DNA of 64,000 nucleotides from Arthrobacter sp. efr-133-TYG-118 (lineage in GTDB: Bacteria > Actinomycetota > Actinomycetes > Actinomycetales > Micrococcaceae): contig NZ_JARVRH010000012.1 in NCBI RefSeq assembly GCF_030209755.1, forward strand, positions 306,726 to 370,725, in the 5' to 3' direction. Position numbers and translations under genes: made by a program. The notes under the pieces are model-generated. The model was not told the origin of the DNA, did no database searches, and was given only the letters and a program-made list of their open reading frames with translations. Below, piece after piece: positions 9,059 through 17,412 of the stretch (position 1 is the first letter of the stretch; each line of letters starts with the position of its first letter).

Positions 9059-10414
9059 TCAGACGGGGACGTGTTCCGTCTGGGAAGCAACTGTCTGGGG
9101 CCTGCGGGCTGCGTCACTGATCCGCAGCAGCAGGGCGACGATGATCCAGTTGGCAAGGAGGGAGGATCCGCCCGCGGAGAGGAACGGCGTCGTCAGCCCA
9201 GTGAGGGGAATAAGGCGGGTGACTCCGCCGATAATGATGAAGCACTGAAGGGCCATGGAGAAGGCCAGCCCGCAGGCAAGGAGCTTCCCGAAGGCATCCC
9301 GGATGCCCAGGGCGGCCCGGAATCCCCTGGTGAAAAGCAGCAAGTAGAGAAGAACGATCGCGAACAGCCCGATCAGGCCGAGTTCTTCACCAAGGGAAGC
9401 GATGATCATGTCGCTGTTCGCGAAAGGCACAAGGTCCGGGCTTCCGAGCCCGAGGCCCTTGCCGATCAGGCCGCCGTCGGCCATTCCGAAGAGACCCTGG
9501 ACGATTTGGGCGCTACCTCCGGGGAAGCGGGTGAAGACCTGGGGGTCGAAGGCATTGATCCACGCGTCAATGCGCAAGCCGACATGGGAAAAGATCTTTG
9601 CTGCCGCGTATCCGCCCAGAAGCATGAGCACGACGCCGAGGACAAGCCAGCTGGCCCGGCTCGTGGCAACGTAGATCATCACGATGAAAAGGCCGAACAG
9701 CAGTATGGACATGCCGAGATCGTGCTGGAAGACCAGGACGCCCACGCTCGCCGCCCAAGCGGTGATCATCGGTCCTGTGTCCTTGATCCTGGGGAACTGC
9801 AGGCGCCCGAATTTCCTGCCGGCCAGCAGGATCAAGTCCCGGTTGGAGGACAAGTAGCCCGCGAAGAAGACGGCGAGCGTAATCTTCACGATCTCGCCAG
9901 GCTGGAACTGAAGGGAACCGAGGCGTATCCAGACATTCGCGCCGTTGATGTCTCCGGCGGAAATTCCCGGAACGAGGGGAAGGATGAGGAGGGCGGCGCT
10001 GACCGCGAGTGCAATGAAGGTGTACCGGCGCAAAAGCCGGTGGTCCTTCAAAAGCCACAGCACGGCGGCCGCGACCAGGACCGAGACGATCGTCCATGTG
10101 AGCTGATTAGTCCCGGCAGTAGTGCCGTTTGACGCATCCAGGCGTCGGATCATGGCGATGCCGAGGCCGTTCAAAGCCACCACAATCGGGAGGATCACCG
10201 GATCCGCATACCTTGCCTTGAACCGCAGGACAACGTGGAAGATCCCGGCCAGCGCCGTCAAGGTACCCGCCTGAAGCCAGAATCCAACGTCAAGGGCTTC
10301 CTTCTTGTCCACGCTGGTCATTGCAAGGGCACCAATGCCGACGCCAAGTGCCAGCACCAACAGCACCATCTCCACGTTTCGGCGAGGCTTCGCCAGAATC
10401 GCTTGCTGGCTCAT
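9059..10414 (-). CDS. rodA: SEDS-family peptidoglycan glycosyltransferase, orphan RodA/FtsW paralogue
   Basis: A roughly 451-residue polytopic protein of the shape, elongation, division and sporulation (SEDS) family, which polymerises lipid II. By eye it is very close along its length to the rodA at 22630-23997, including LKDHRLLRR, PLVPGISAG, GEIVKITLAVFFAGYLSSNRDLI and GLTTPFLSAGGSSL. In the motif where the other copy reads RDLGTS this one reads HDLGMS. The ATG at 10414 is preferred over 10420 because GAAAGAAG then has normal spacing. No transpeptidase partner adjoins it, so it may work with a class B PBP encoded elsewhere. Confidence 0.88.
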   Translation of the reverse strand: MSQQAILAKPRRNVEMVLLVLALGVGIGALAMTSVDKKEALDVGFWLQAGTLTALAGIFHVVLRFKARYADPVILPIVVALNGLGIAMIRRLDASNGTTAGTNQLTWTIVSVLVAAAVLWLLKDHRLLRRYTFIALAVSAALLILPLVPGISAGDINGANVWIRLGSLQFQPGEIVKITLAVFFAGYLSSNRDLILLAGRKFGRLQFPRIKDTGPMITAWAASVGVLVFQHDLGMSILLFGLFIVMIYVATSRASWLVLGVVLMLLGGYAAAKIFSHVGLRIDAWINAFDPQVFTRFPGGSAQIVQGLFGMADGGLIGKGLGLGSPDLVPFANSDMIIASLGEELGLIGLFAIVLLYLLLFTRGFRAALGIRDAFGKLLACGLAFSMALQCFIIIGGVTRLIPLTGLTTPFLSAGGSSLLANWIIVALLLRISDAARRPQTVASQTEHVPV

Positions 10415-10458
10415 CGGCATCTTCTTTCGTGGATCTCGGGCAGCCGGGCGGGTCCGGT

Positions 10459-10505
10459 TCAGTGGCTCAAGATCGGGTCAGTGGCTCAACATAAGGTTCA
10501 GTGGG
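10459..10505. repeat. Three direct TCAGTGG repeats upstream of the orphan rodA
   Basis: TCAGTGGCTCAA occurs at 10459-10470 and again at 10478-10489, with TCAGTGGG at 10498-10505, so units start 19 and 20 nt apart. They lie in the 141-nt gap between the CDF gene and rodA, about 45-90 nt before the rodA start. Near-two-turn spacing could suit a regulator, but they may be a simple dispersed repeat. Confidence 0.5.
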
Positions 10506-10555
10506 CCATCATAGCCGCAGCGGCTGGGCAGCGGTTGGGAACAGGATCCGGTTGA

Positions 10556-11604
<1,049 letters not shown>

Positions 11605-11608
<4 letters not shown>

Positions 11609-11967
11609 GCCGGTTCCTGTTCTGCGCGGTGGTGTGCAGGGGTGCCGCCCAGGGCGTGCTCTGCTTGGAATATTGCATCAGCGACCAACTGGCGGGCATG
11701 CTCGTTCTCAAGCCGGTACATGACCCTGGTTCCGTCCTGCCGCGTGGAAACCATTCTCGCCAAGCGCATTTTGGCAAGGTGCTGCGATACCGCCGCCGGG
11801 GACTTCCCTACGAGTTCCGCCAAGGCTCCGACGGCCATTTCGCCGTTCCGGAGCGCGAGGACGATCCGGACCCTCGTGGCATCGGCCAGCATCGCGAACA
11901 CTTCCACAGCCAATTCAACGTATTGGCTGTCGACCCCCAGCGAGCAGTCCCTATTATCTGCATTCAT
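11605..11967 (-). CDS. ArsR/SmtB-family metal-responsive repressor
   Basis: A 120-residue winged-helix protein. The ArsR signature FAMLADATRVRIVLAL and the recognition helix ALAELVGKSPAAVSQHLAKMRLARMV are clear. His-rich residues sit at the C-terminal helix (NEHARQLV, QAEHALGG, HHRAEQ), consistent with an alpha-5 metal site as in SmtB, CzrA and NmtR. It overlaps and precedes the CDF pump, so it most likely represses the pair and lets go on metal binding. A TCTGC/GCAGA inverted repeat covers its own start codon. Confidence 0.9.
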
Positions 11968-11974
11968 ACGCAGA
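11957..11974. promoter_or_regulatory. Inverted repeat over the arsR start, candidate ArsR operator
   Basis: TCTGC at 11957-11961 and GCAGA at 11970-11974 flank an 8-nt centre containing the arsR start codon (11965-11967). Position and arm length suit autorepression, but the arms are short. Confidence 0.35.
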
Positions 11975-12110
11975 TTCTTTCACACATCCCGGCCAAAGCC
12001 ACATCGAGGACTCGGGATGGCGAATAGGAAGTCCGAGGCGCCACGACAAGTGGGGGCCTGAATGAAGTTCTCAATGCCTTGGGGGTGAACTCTCAGTGAA
12101 CCCGCGGACA

Positions 12111-12276
12111 CTATCCACAGCCTTGTGCACATTGGGTAAAACCACGGGTCCATGGCGCGAGGGCCTGGTTATGACCTGAATGTCGGGGATCCTGGCTTCA
12201 TGTACGTGGATGTCCACATGAATTGTCCACAGCTGTGGATAAAGTTACGCACTTCTGTGGAAAGAGGGTGGATATC
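12111..12276. other. Cluster of DnaA-box-like 9-mers (non-coding)
   Basis: The 307-nt gap between arsR and tag holds no gene. It contains TTGTCCACA at 12223-12231 and, 2 nt further, an inverted exact TTATCCACA (12234-12242, minus strand), together a 20-nt near-perfect palindrome. Single-mismatch versions are CTATCCACA (12111-12119) and ATGTCCACA (12210-12218). Weaker ones are TTGTGCACA (12123-12131) and CTTTCCACA (12256-12264, minus). TTGTCCACA is the form typical of actinobacterial origins. With no dnaA or dnaN adjoining, this is better read as a DnaA-titration or regulatory locus than as oriC. Confidence 0.6.
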
Positions 12277-12877
12277 AGAGCCAAACTCCGGAGCTGCCCC
12301 GACGATGGCTATCGAGCAGATGCGTATCGATCATGCCGATCGCCTCCATCAGCGCATACATGGTGGTGGGGCCCACGAAAGCGAAGCCTTTCTTACGCAG
12401 GGCCTTGGACAGCGCAATCGACTCCTGCGACTTGGTAGCGACGTCGGCAAACGTACGCGGTTCCGGCGTCGACTCCGGTTGGAACGACCACACGAAGTCC
12501 ACCAACCCGCCCTCGCTCCGCAATGCGATCGTGGCTTTGGCGTTGGTGATGGTCGCGCGGATCTTGAGGCGGTTGCGCACAATTCCCGAATCCTGCATCA
12601 GCCGTTCGACGTCCGCCTCCGTGAAAGCCGCAACGCTTTCAGGGTGGAAGTCCAGGAAAGCGGACCGGAACGCGTCGCGCTTGCGCAAGATGGTGGCCCA
12701 GGACAAGCCGGCTTGGAATCCCTCGAGGCTGATGCGCTCATACAAGCCCCGTTCGTCCCGTACAGGCATGCCCCACTCGTGGTCGTAGTACTCGCGCATA
12801 AGCGGGTCAACGGATGCCCAGGGCGGACGCGCAAGGCCGTCGTCGCCAATGACGGTGCCGTTCTCGGGCGGGTTCAT
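12275..12877 (-). CDS. tag: DNA-3-methyladenine glycosylase I
   Basis: A 200-residue Tag enzyme that excises 3-methyladenine to start base-excision repair. Family features visible are YYDHEWGMPVRDERGLYERISLEGFQAGLSW near the N terminus, ATILRKRDAFR, GIVRNRLKI, and the later RKKGFAFVGPTTMYALMEAIG. The metal-binding His near the C terminus is plausible (DTHLLDSHRR), although the usual N-terminal zinc Cys is not evident. The ATG follows GGAGGATT. It lies 56 nt after alkB and is probably the last gene of the alkylation-repair operon. Confidence 0.93.
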   Translation of the reverse strand: MNPPENGTVIGDDGLARPPWASVDPLMREYYDHEWGMPVRDERGLYERISLEGFQAGLSWATILRKRDAFRSAFLDFHPESVAAFTEADVERLMQDSGIVRNRLKIRATITNAKATIALRSEGGLVDFVWSFQPESTPEPRTFADVATKSQESIALSKALRKKGFAFVGPTTMYALMEAIGMIDTHLLDSHRRGSSGVWL

Positions 12878-12933
12878 GGGTAATCCTCCACAGGGAGCCG
12901 GGCAGAAGCTGTTGTTGACATTGTGCCCCGGTC

Positions 12934-13629
12934 CTACGACATTCCAGTGACGCGCATCGTGATGTTGATCCGCCCTCCCGGCAGCCCGCAGCCTTCAGGA
13001 GCCGTTCCGGGGAGCACTTTGGTGATGCCGTGGTACGCAAAACGGGATGCACCTCCGAACACGAACAGGTCCCCTGAAGACAGTTCGACGTCGGTATACG
13101 GCTTGGTGCGCGTCTCCGTGTTGCCGAAACGGAAGACGCAACTGTCTCCGATGCTGAGCGACACCACGGGGGCCCGGGACTTTTCGTCCTTGTCCTGGTG
13201 CATGCCCATCTTGGCGGCCTCGTCGTAGAAATTCACCAGCGCAGTGTCCGGCGTGTAGCCGGCGGCTTCGGCGGCGTCACCGTAGGCCTCGAACAGTGCT
13301 TTGCGGCCCAGGCGAACCATCCAGTCAGGAAAGTCGAGCACCCGCCGCCCGTTGACGTCAAAGGCCTCGCGTGTGTACCTATAGGGCTGCCAGTGCCAGC
13401 CAAGGCAGACCGTCCGGACGGACATCGGGTGCCCGCCTGGAAGGACGGCGGCGCGCAAGGGGACGGGACCCCGCGTCCACTCTTCGAATCGGGCCGCGAT
13501 CCACTGCTGCTGCCCAAGGCCCAGCCAGCCCGGAACGTGTACGGCGCCGGGCGCGATCTCCCGTGGACCGGCGTCGGGCGCGTCCGGCAACTCAAACGGA
13601 AACAGCGGTTCCGTCCATCCTGAGCTCAT
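12934..13629 (-). CDS. alkB: AlkB-family Fe(II)/2-oxoglutarate DNA dealkylase
   Basis: A 231-residue dioxygenase that oxidatively removes methyl groups from 1-methyladenine and 3-methylcytosine. The core contains NFYDEAAKMGMHQDKDE with the Fe-binding HxD, the distal Fe ligand His in RFAYHGI, and the 2-oxoglutarate-binding Arg region GGRINITMRV at the C terminus. A longer in-frame start exists at 13752, but the ATG at 13629 overlaps the ogt stop by 4 nt and removes an unconserved leader. It is the fourth gene of the repair operon. Confidence 0.93.
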   Translation of the reverse strand: MSSGWTEPLFPFELPDAPDAGPREIAPGAVHVPGWLGLGQQQWIAARFEEWTRGPVPLRAAVLPGGHPMSVRTVCLGWHWQPYRYTREAFDVNGRRVLDFPDWMVRLGRKALFEAYGDAAEAAGYTPDTALVNFYDEAAKMGMHQDKDEKSRAPVVSLSIGDSCVFRFGNTETRTKPYTDVELSSGDLFVFGGASRFAYHGITKVLPGTAPEGCGLPGGRINITMRVTGMS

Positions 13630-14246
13630 GCTGCCTCGAGAGCCAACAAAGTTCGTTTGGCTTCTGTGCCGCCGAGGTAGTTGCCAAACGATCCATCGGA
13701 TTTCACCACCCGGTGGCAAGGAACAATCACCGGCAACGGGTTGGTGGCGCAAGCAGTGCCGACGGCGCGCACGGCTCGCGGGCTTCCAGCCGCCAAGGCC
13801 ACTTGCGCGTAGCTTTCCGTGTGGCCGTAGGCGATCTGCGGCAAATGTTCCAGGACGCTGAGTCGGAACCCGCGCGAAAGGCTGAAATCCAGGGGCAGGT
13901 CGAACCGGTGCCGGGTCCCGGCAAAGTATTCGTCCAGCTCACGGGCCGCGGGATCGAGACGGCTCGCTGAGAAGAGGATCCGCGGACTGAGCTTTTCCGC
14001 GAGCAGCTGCAATACGGCGTCGTGGTCTTCCATTTCGAACGCCACGCGCACCATGCCGCGTTCCGTGGCCGCAAGGAGCAGTTTGCCGATCGGCGAATCC
14101 ACCGTGCGGTAGGCAATATCAAGGGTGTGCTGCCCAGCCGCCGCCGCTGCGAGGCGGTCGTGGAGCCGCTGCATGACGTCCGGTTCCGCGGAGTCGGGGC
14201 GTGCGAGGAGTTCGGAGACGTCCGGTTCGTCGTGGCGGATGGTCAT
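13626..14246 (-). CDS. ogt: Methylated-DNA-protein cysteine methyltransferase (first of two)
   Basis: A 206-residue suicide O6-methylguanine repair protein. The active-site motif IVPCHRVV carries the acceptor Cys, preceded by the recognition helix region YAQVALAAGSPRAVRAVG. A roughly 45-residue N-terminal extension (MTIRHDEPDVSELLARPD) precedes the standard fold. The ATG overlaps the sigma-factor stop by 4 nt. The recognition helix residues differ from the second Ogt in the operon, so the two may differ in lesion preference. Confidence 0.93.
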   Translation of the reverse strand: MTIRHDEPDVSELLARPDSAEPDVMQRLHDRLAAAAAGQHTLDIAYRTVDSPIGKLLLAATERGMVRVAFEMEDHDAVLQLLAEKLSPRILFSASRLDPAARELDEYFAGTRHRFDLPLDFSLSRGFRLSVLEHLPQIAYGHTESYAQVALAAGSPRAVRAVGTACATNPLPVIVPCHRVVKSDGSFGNYLGGTEAKRTLLALEAA

Positions 14247-14758
14247 CGGGTTTCTTCTTTCACGTGGCTCACCGAGCTGTCGTAGCTGTTTGTGAGGATG
14301 GTGCGCAGCGCCTTGACGCCGTCGGCTCCCGCTCGACGCGCGGCGTCGGGGGTCCCGCCGAGAAGCCCGGCGACGTCCTTGTAGGGGAGCCCGGCGAGGT
14401 AGTGGTACGCCACCGCTTGGCGCTGCTTCGTCGGAAGCTGCCCGACGGCGTCGAGCACCTCGCGGTGACCGTCGCCGGGGATTCCGAGTCCGGACGGGCG
14501 CACAGGCAGTTCGTCCACGGGAAGCGGCTGGCGGCTCCTGGCGCGGACAATGTCGATGGATTTACGGTGGGCGATGGTGACGAGCCAGGCCTGGACGTTG
14601 GCACCGGCCGGAAGTTCGGGGTAGGCCTTCAGGGCGGCGAGGAAAGTCTCCGACCAGCCGTCTTCCGCGTCGTGGGCGCCGAGAACCGCGCGGCACACGC
14701 GCAGGACAGTGGGTCCGTGCTCCCGGACGACCAGCTCGAACGGCTTCTTGGGCTCCAT
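14243..14758 (-). CDS. Sigma-70 family (ECF-like) RNA polymerase sigma factor in the alkylation-repair operon
   Basis: A 171-residue protein with region 2 (LRVCRAVLGAHDAEDGWSETFLAAL; NVQAWLVTIAHRKSIDIVRAR) and region 4 (LDAVGQLPTKQRQAVAYHYLAGLPYKDVAGLL), but no long region 3, as in ECF sigma factors. The ATG at 14758 shares one base with the ogt stop (TAATG) and the end overlaps the next ogt by 4 nt, so it is embedded between two methyltransferase genes. No anti-sigma gene is adjacent. It probably directs transcription of this operon or of an alkylation regulon. A longer start at 14878 would extend into the upstream ogt and is disfavoured. Confidence 0.88.
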   Translation of the reverse strand: MEPKKPFELVVREHGPTVLRVCRAVLGAHDAEDGWSETFLAALKAYPELPAGANVQAWLVTIAHRKSIDIVRARSRQPLPVDELPVRPSGLGIPGDGHREVLDAVGQLPTKQRQAVAYHYLAGLPYKDVAGLLGGTPDAARRAGADGVKALRTILTNSYDSSVSHVKEETR

Positions 14759-15267
14759 TAGAAGAGCTTGCTTTCCTTCGCGGCCGCTGGTTCTTCGAGT
14801 TCCAGGAGGAACCGTTTGTTGTCGAGTCCGCCGGCGTATCCGGTGAGCTTCCCGTCGTGCCCCACAACCCGATGGCACGGAATGATGATGCTCAGTGGAT
14901 TGCGGCCAACTGCCGAGCCGACGGCTTGGGAAAGGTTGCGATCGCCCAGTTCGGTGGCCAGTCCTCCGTAGCTGACGGTCTCCCCGTAAGGAATCTCTTC
15001 GAGTCGGGCCCAGACCCGCTGCTGGAACGGATTCCCTGAAGCCTTGAACGGGACGTCGAACACGGTTCGCTCGCCAGCCAGGTATTCGCCGAGTTCAGCG
15101 GCGGTTTGCTGGAACAAGGGATCCTCGGCGGGTACGGCTTCACCGAAGAATTCCGAAGGTGGCATATGCCAATGACCCTCGAAGAAAATGCCGGTGAGCA
15201 GCTCCTCCTGGGCAGTCAGCGTGAGCCGGCCCAGCGGCGAATCAATGGTTGTGTGCCTGGTGGTCAT
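14758..15267 (-). CDS. ogt: Methylated-DNA-protein cysteine methyltransferase (second of two)
   Basis: A 169-residue Ogt with the full motif NPLSIIIPCHRVVGHDGKLTGYAGG and a recognition helix in YGGLATELGDRNLSQAVG. It is the canonical-length member and the first gene of the leftward alkylation-repair operon, 42 nt after crgA. It transfers the alkyl group from O6-methylguanine or O4-methylthymine to its own Cys in a single-turnover reaction. Its stop codon overlaps the sigma-factor start. Confidence 0.94.
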   Translation of the reverse strand: MTTRHTTIDSPLGRLTLTAQEELLTGIFFEGHWHMPPSEFFGEAVPAEDPLFQQTAAELGEYLAGERTVFDVPFKASGNPFQQRVWARLEEIPYGETVSYGGLATELGDRNLSQAVGSAVGRNPLSIIIPCHRVVGHDGKLTGYAGGLDNKRFLLELEEPAAAKESKLF

Positions 15268-15309
15268 GTCTGGTAGACGCTGCAGGCGGCCGAAATGTGA
15301 GGTCGCCGC

Positions 15310-15561
15310 TCAGGAGCGCCAGCGGGTGGTCATAAGGAAGCCGACAATCGCGATGCCGAAGCCTGCCACGATGTTCCAGGACGCCCATGCGGGCACGGGA
15401 AGCTGGCCGCTCGTGATGTAGAACGTGATGATCCACAGCAGCCCGATGATCATGAGACCGAACATGACTGGCTTGTACCAGATGGGGTTCGGCTTGTACT
15501 GCTGTGCGGTGGCCGCTTCGGTGGGGCGGGCGGCCCTCTTGCGGGGCTTGGACTCGGGCAC
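15310..15561 (-). CDS. crgA: Cell division protein CrgA
   Basis: An 83-residue membrane protein. A basic, Pro-rich cytoplasmic N terminus (KPRKRAARP) precedes NPIWYKPVMFGLMIIGLLWIITFY and a second span (WNIVAGFGIAIVGFLMTTRW). This two-helix form is the actinobacterial CrgA that helps recruit FtsI/FtsZ-ring proteins. The GTG at 15561 has a strong SD AAGGAGG, so the longer ATG start (15645) is rejected. It is divergent from the sortase and upstream of the repair operon, in the conserved neighbourhood of pabA and pknB. Confidence 0.92.
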   Translation of the reverse strand: MPESKPRKRAARPTEAATAQQYKPNPIWYKPVMFGLMIIGLLWIITFYITSGQLPVPAWASWNIVAGFGIAIVGFLMTTRWRS

Positions 15562-15739
15562 GGATCCTCCTTGGCCGGCTGAATGAAAGGCCACGCGCCA
15601 GCTTGATATCCTGCAGGAAGGAAAATTCCAGCGGTCAACGCGCACGCGGCAATTCCGGGGTTCGTTCTAGCAGACAAGTCTAGCCGGATTCCGGAGACTG
15701 CTCGTCGTCGGGCATCCGCGCCTGTAAAGAGGAGATCCA

Positions 15740-16600
15740 GTGGCGCAGCAGCAGACGCAGCAAGCCGCTGCCGTGCCGGACGACGGCACAGGAACCGGCG
15801 CTGAGGGTCCTCGCCCCGGGGGACGCAAGCCGCGCTCGGCGAGGCGCAAGGGACGGCCCAGCACGGGCGACGTGGTGCGCAGGATCGTCCAGATCGTGGG
15901 CGAGCTGCTCCTTACCGCGGGACTCATCCTGTTGCTCTTTGTGGCCTGGGAGTTGTGGTGGACCAACGTTGAAGCCGACGCCAAGCAAAGCCAGGCCGTC
16001 CAGGGTTTTGCGAAGAGTTTTGCGGGACCTGTGGCACCTGTTGCCCCTGCCAACCCTGCGGCACGGCCCGACTACGGGAAGCCCGTGGTTGCAGAGGCCC
16101 CCGAGCACGGCGGAATGATCGGAATCATGTACATTCCCCGGTTCGGCCCGGATTATTCGCGGCCCATCATCGAGGGAACCGGTTCCGACATTCTGGACAC
16201 GCTGGGCCTTGGCCATTACGGAACCACCAGCATGCCCGGAGCCCCGGGCAACTTCGCCGTCGCGGGACACCGCCAGACCCATGGCGCAGTGCTGGACAAC
16301 ATCCATCTCCTGGTACCGGGCGACAAGATATATGTGCAGACCAAAGACGGTTACTACACGTACGTTTTCCGCAACAACCAGATCGTGTTGCCTTCGCGGA
16401 CGGACGTCCTTCTTCCGGTTCCCACACAGCCCGGCGCGACGCCTACCGAAAGCTACCTGACCATGACCAGCTGCAATCCGCGCTTCGGTGCTGAAGAACG
16501 CATCATCGCGTACTCCTTGCTGGAAAGCTGGCAACCAGCCTCCGCCGGCCCACCGCAGGAGATCGCCAAGCAAGTCGCCCAGACGCGCGGAAAGGGTTAA
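15740..16600 (+). CDS. Class E sortase
   Basis: A 286-residue sortase. It has a disordered basic N terminus, one membrane span (about 50-75, LLLTAGLILLLFVAWELWW) and an extracytoplasmic transpeptidase domain. The catalytic residues are His177 (VAGHRQTH), Cys245 (LTMTSCNP) and Arg254 (EERIIAYS). Class E enzymes, common in high-GC Gram-positives, anchor LAXTG-type proteins to peptidoglycan. The GTG start follows AAAGAGGAGA. It stands where Mycobacterium has another membrane gene between crgA and trpG. No substrate protein with a sorting signal was found in the window. Confidence 0.92.
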   Translation: MAQQQTQQAAAVPDDGTGTGAEGPRPGGRKPRSARRKGRPSTGDVVRRIVQIVGELLLTAGLILLLFVAWELWWTNVEADAKQSQAVQGFAKSFAGPVAPVAPANPAARPDYGKPVVAEAPEHGGMIGIMYIPRFGPDYSRPIIEGTGSDILDTLGLGHYGTTSMPGAPGNFAVAGHRQTHGAVLDNIHLLVPGDKIYVQTKDGYYTYVFRNNQIVLPSRTDVLLPVPTQPGATPTESYLTMTSCNPRFGAEERIIAYSLLESWQPASAGPPQEIAKQVAQTRGKG

Positions 16601-16603
16601 GCC

Positions 16604-16774
16604 ATGTACGGATGGATCTTCCGCCACCTTCCGGGACCCCTGTGGGTGCGTATCCTGACATCAGCGGCCCTCGTGGCATGCGCGCTTGTCCTGATGGTCC
16701 AGTTCCTCTTCCCCTGGATGTCACAGTTCACTACCTTCACCGACTCAACGATTGGTTCAGCACAGCAGCCATGA
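16604..16774 (+). CDS. Small single-span membrane protein
   Basis: A 56-residue ORF with one hydrophobic helix (VRILTSAALVACALVLMVQF) after a short basic N terminus. AAAGGG at 16591-16596, within the sortase 3' end, is a good SD. Its stop overlaps the pabA start (ATGA), so it fills the gap between the sortase and pabA exactly, strong positional evidence that it is translated. Function unknown. Possible roles are a sortase partner or a cell-envelope micro-protein. Confidence 0.75.
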   Translation: MYGWIFRHLPGPLWVRILTSAALVACALVLMVQFLFPWMSQFTTFTDSTIGSAQQP

Positions 16775-17412
16775 GCACAACAAAAATCCTCGTCGTGGAC
16801 AACTACGACAGCTTCGTCTACACCCTGGTCGGCTACCTTCAGGAACTTGGTGCGGAAACCACAGTGGTCCGGAACGACGACGTCACCCTCGCCGAGGCGA
16901 TCGAACTGGCGGACGCGCGCGACGGCGTGCTGATCTCCCCCGGCCCCGGCACCCCTGCCGAAGCCGGCGTCTGCATCGAGCTGATCAAGTGGTGCGGAGA
17001 CAACAACAAGCCGATGTTCGGGGTCTGCCTCGGGCACCAGGCGCTGGCCGAAGCCTACGGCGGGACTGTCACGCACGCACCCGAGCTGATGCACGGCAAG
17101 ACATCACCCGTGCAACACGACGGCAAGAGCGTTTTCGCCGGTCTGCCCTCGCCGGTGACGGCCACCCGCTACCACTCCCTGGCGGCTGTCCGGGAAAGCA
17201 TTCCCGACGTCCTGGAAATCACCGCCGAAACCGCCAGCGGGGTTGTCATGGGCCTGCAGCACCGTTCGGCGCCGCTGTGCGGTGTGCAGTTCCACCCGGA
17301 ATCGGTGCTCACCGAAGGTGGCTACCTCATGCTCGGCAACTGGCTTGAATCACTCGGGATGTCCGGGGCGGCCGCCCGCGCGGCCACCCTGAGCCCCTTG
17401 ATCCAGCGCTAG
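16771..17412 (+). CDS. pabA: Glutamine amidotransferase component of aminodeoxychorismate/anthranilate synthase
   Basis: A 213-residue class I glutamine amidotransferase. It has VDNYDSFVYTLVGYL at the N terminus, the oxyanion strand SPGPGTP, the nucleophile Cys86 in GVCLGHQ and the His-Glu pair in VQFHPESVLT. It supplies ammonia from glutamine to a PabB or TrpE subunit for folate or tryptophan synthesis. The copy next to pknB is usually annotated trpG or pabA. No synthase subunit is nearby, which favours PabA. It meets pknB tail to tail with a 4-nt CTAG overlap. Confidence 0.92.
   Translation: MSTTKILVVDNYDSFVYTLVGYLQELGAETTVVRNDDVTLAEAIELADARDGVLISPGPGTPAEAGVCIELIKWCGDNNKPMFGVCLGHQALAEAYGGTVTHAPELMHGKTSPVQHDGKSVFAGLPSPVTATRYHSLAAVRESIPDVLEITAETASGVVMGLQHRSAPLCGVQFHPESVLTEGGYLMLGNWLESLGMSGAAARAATLSPLIQR

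Noticed and set aside
8942..10132. 396-codon plus-strand open frame across the orphan rodA
   Set aside because: Highly charged shadow of a membrane protein gene; no SD and no domain.
12111..12276. The chromosomal origin oriC itself
   Set aside because: dnaA, dnaN and an evident AT-rich unwinding region are absent, and the boxes lie between arsR and tag. A secondary DnaA-binding locus is the more modest reading.
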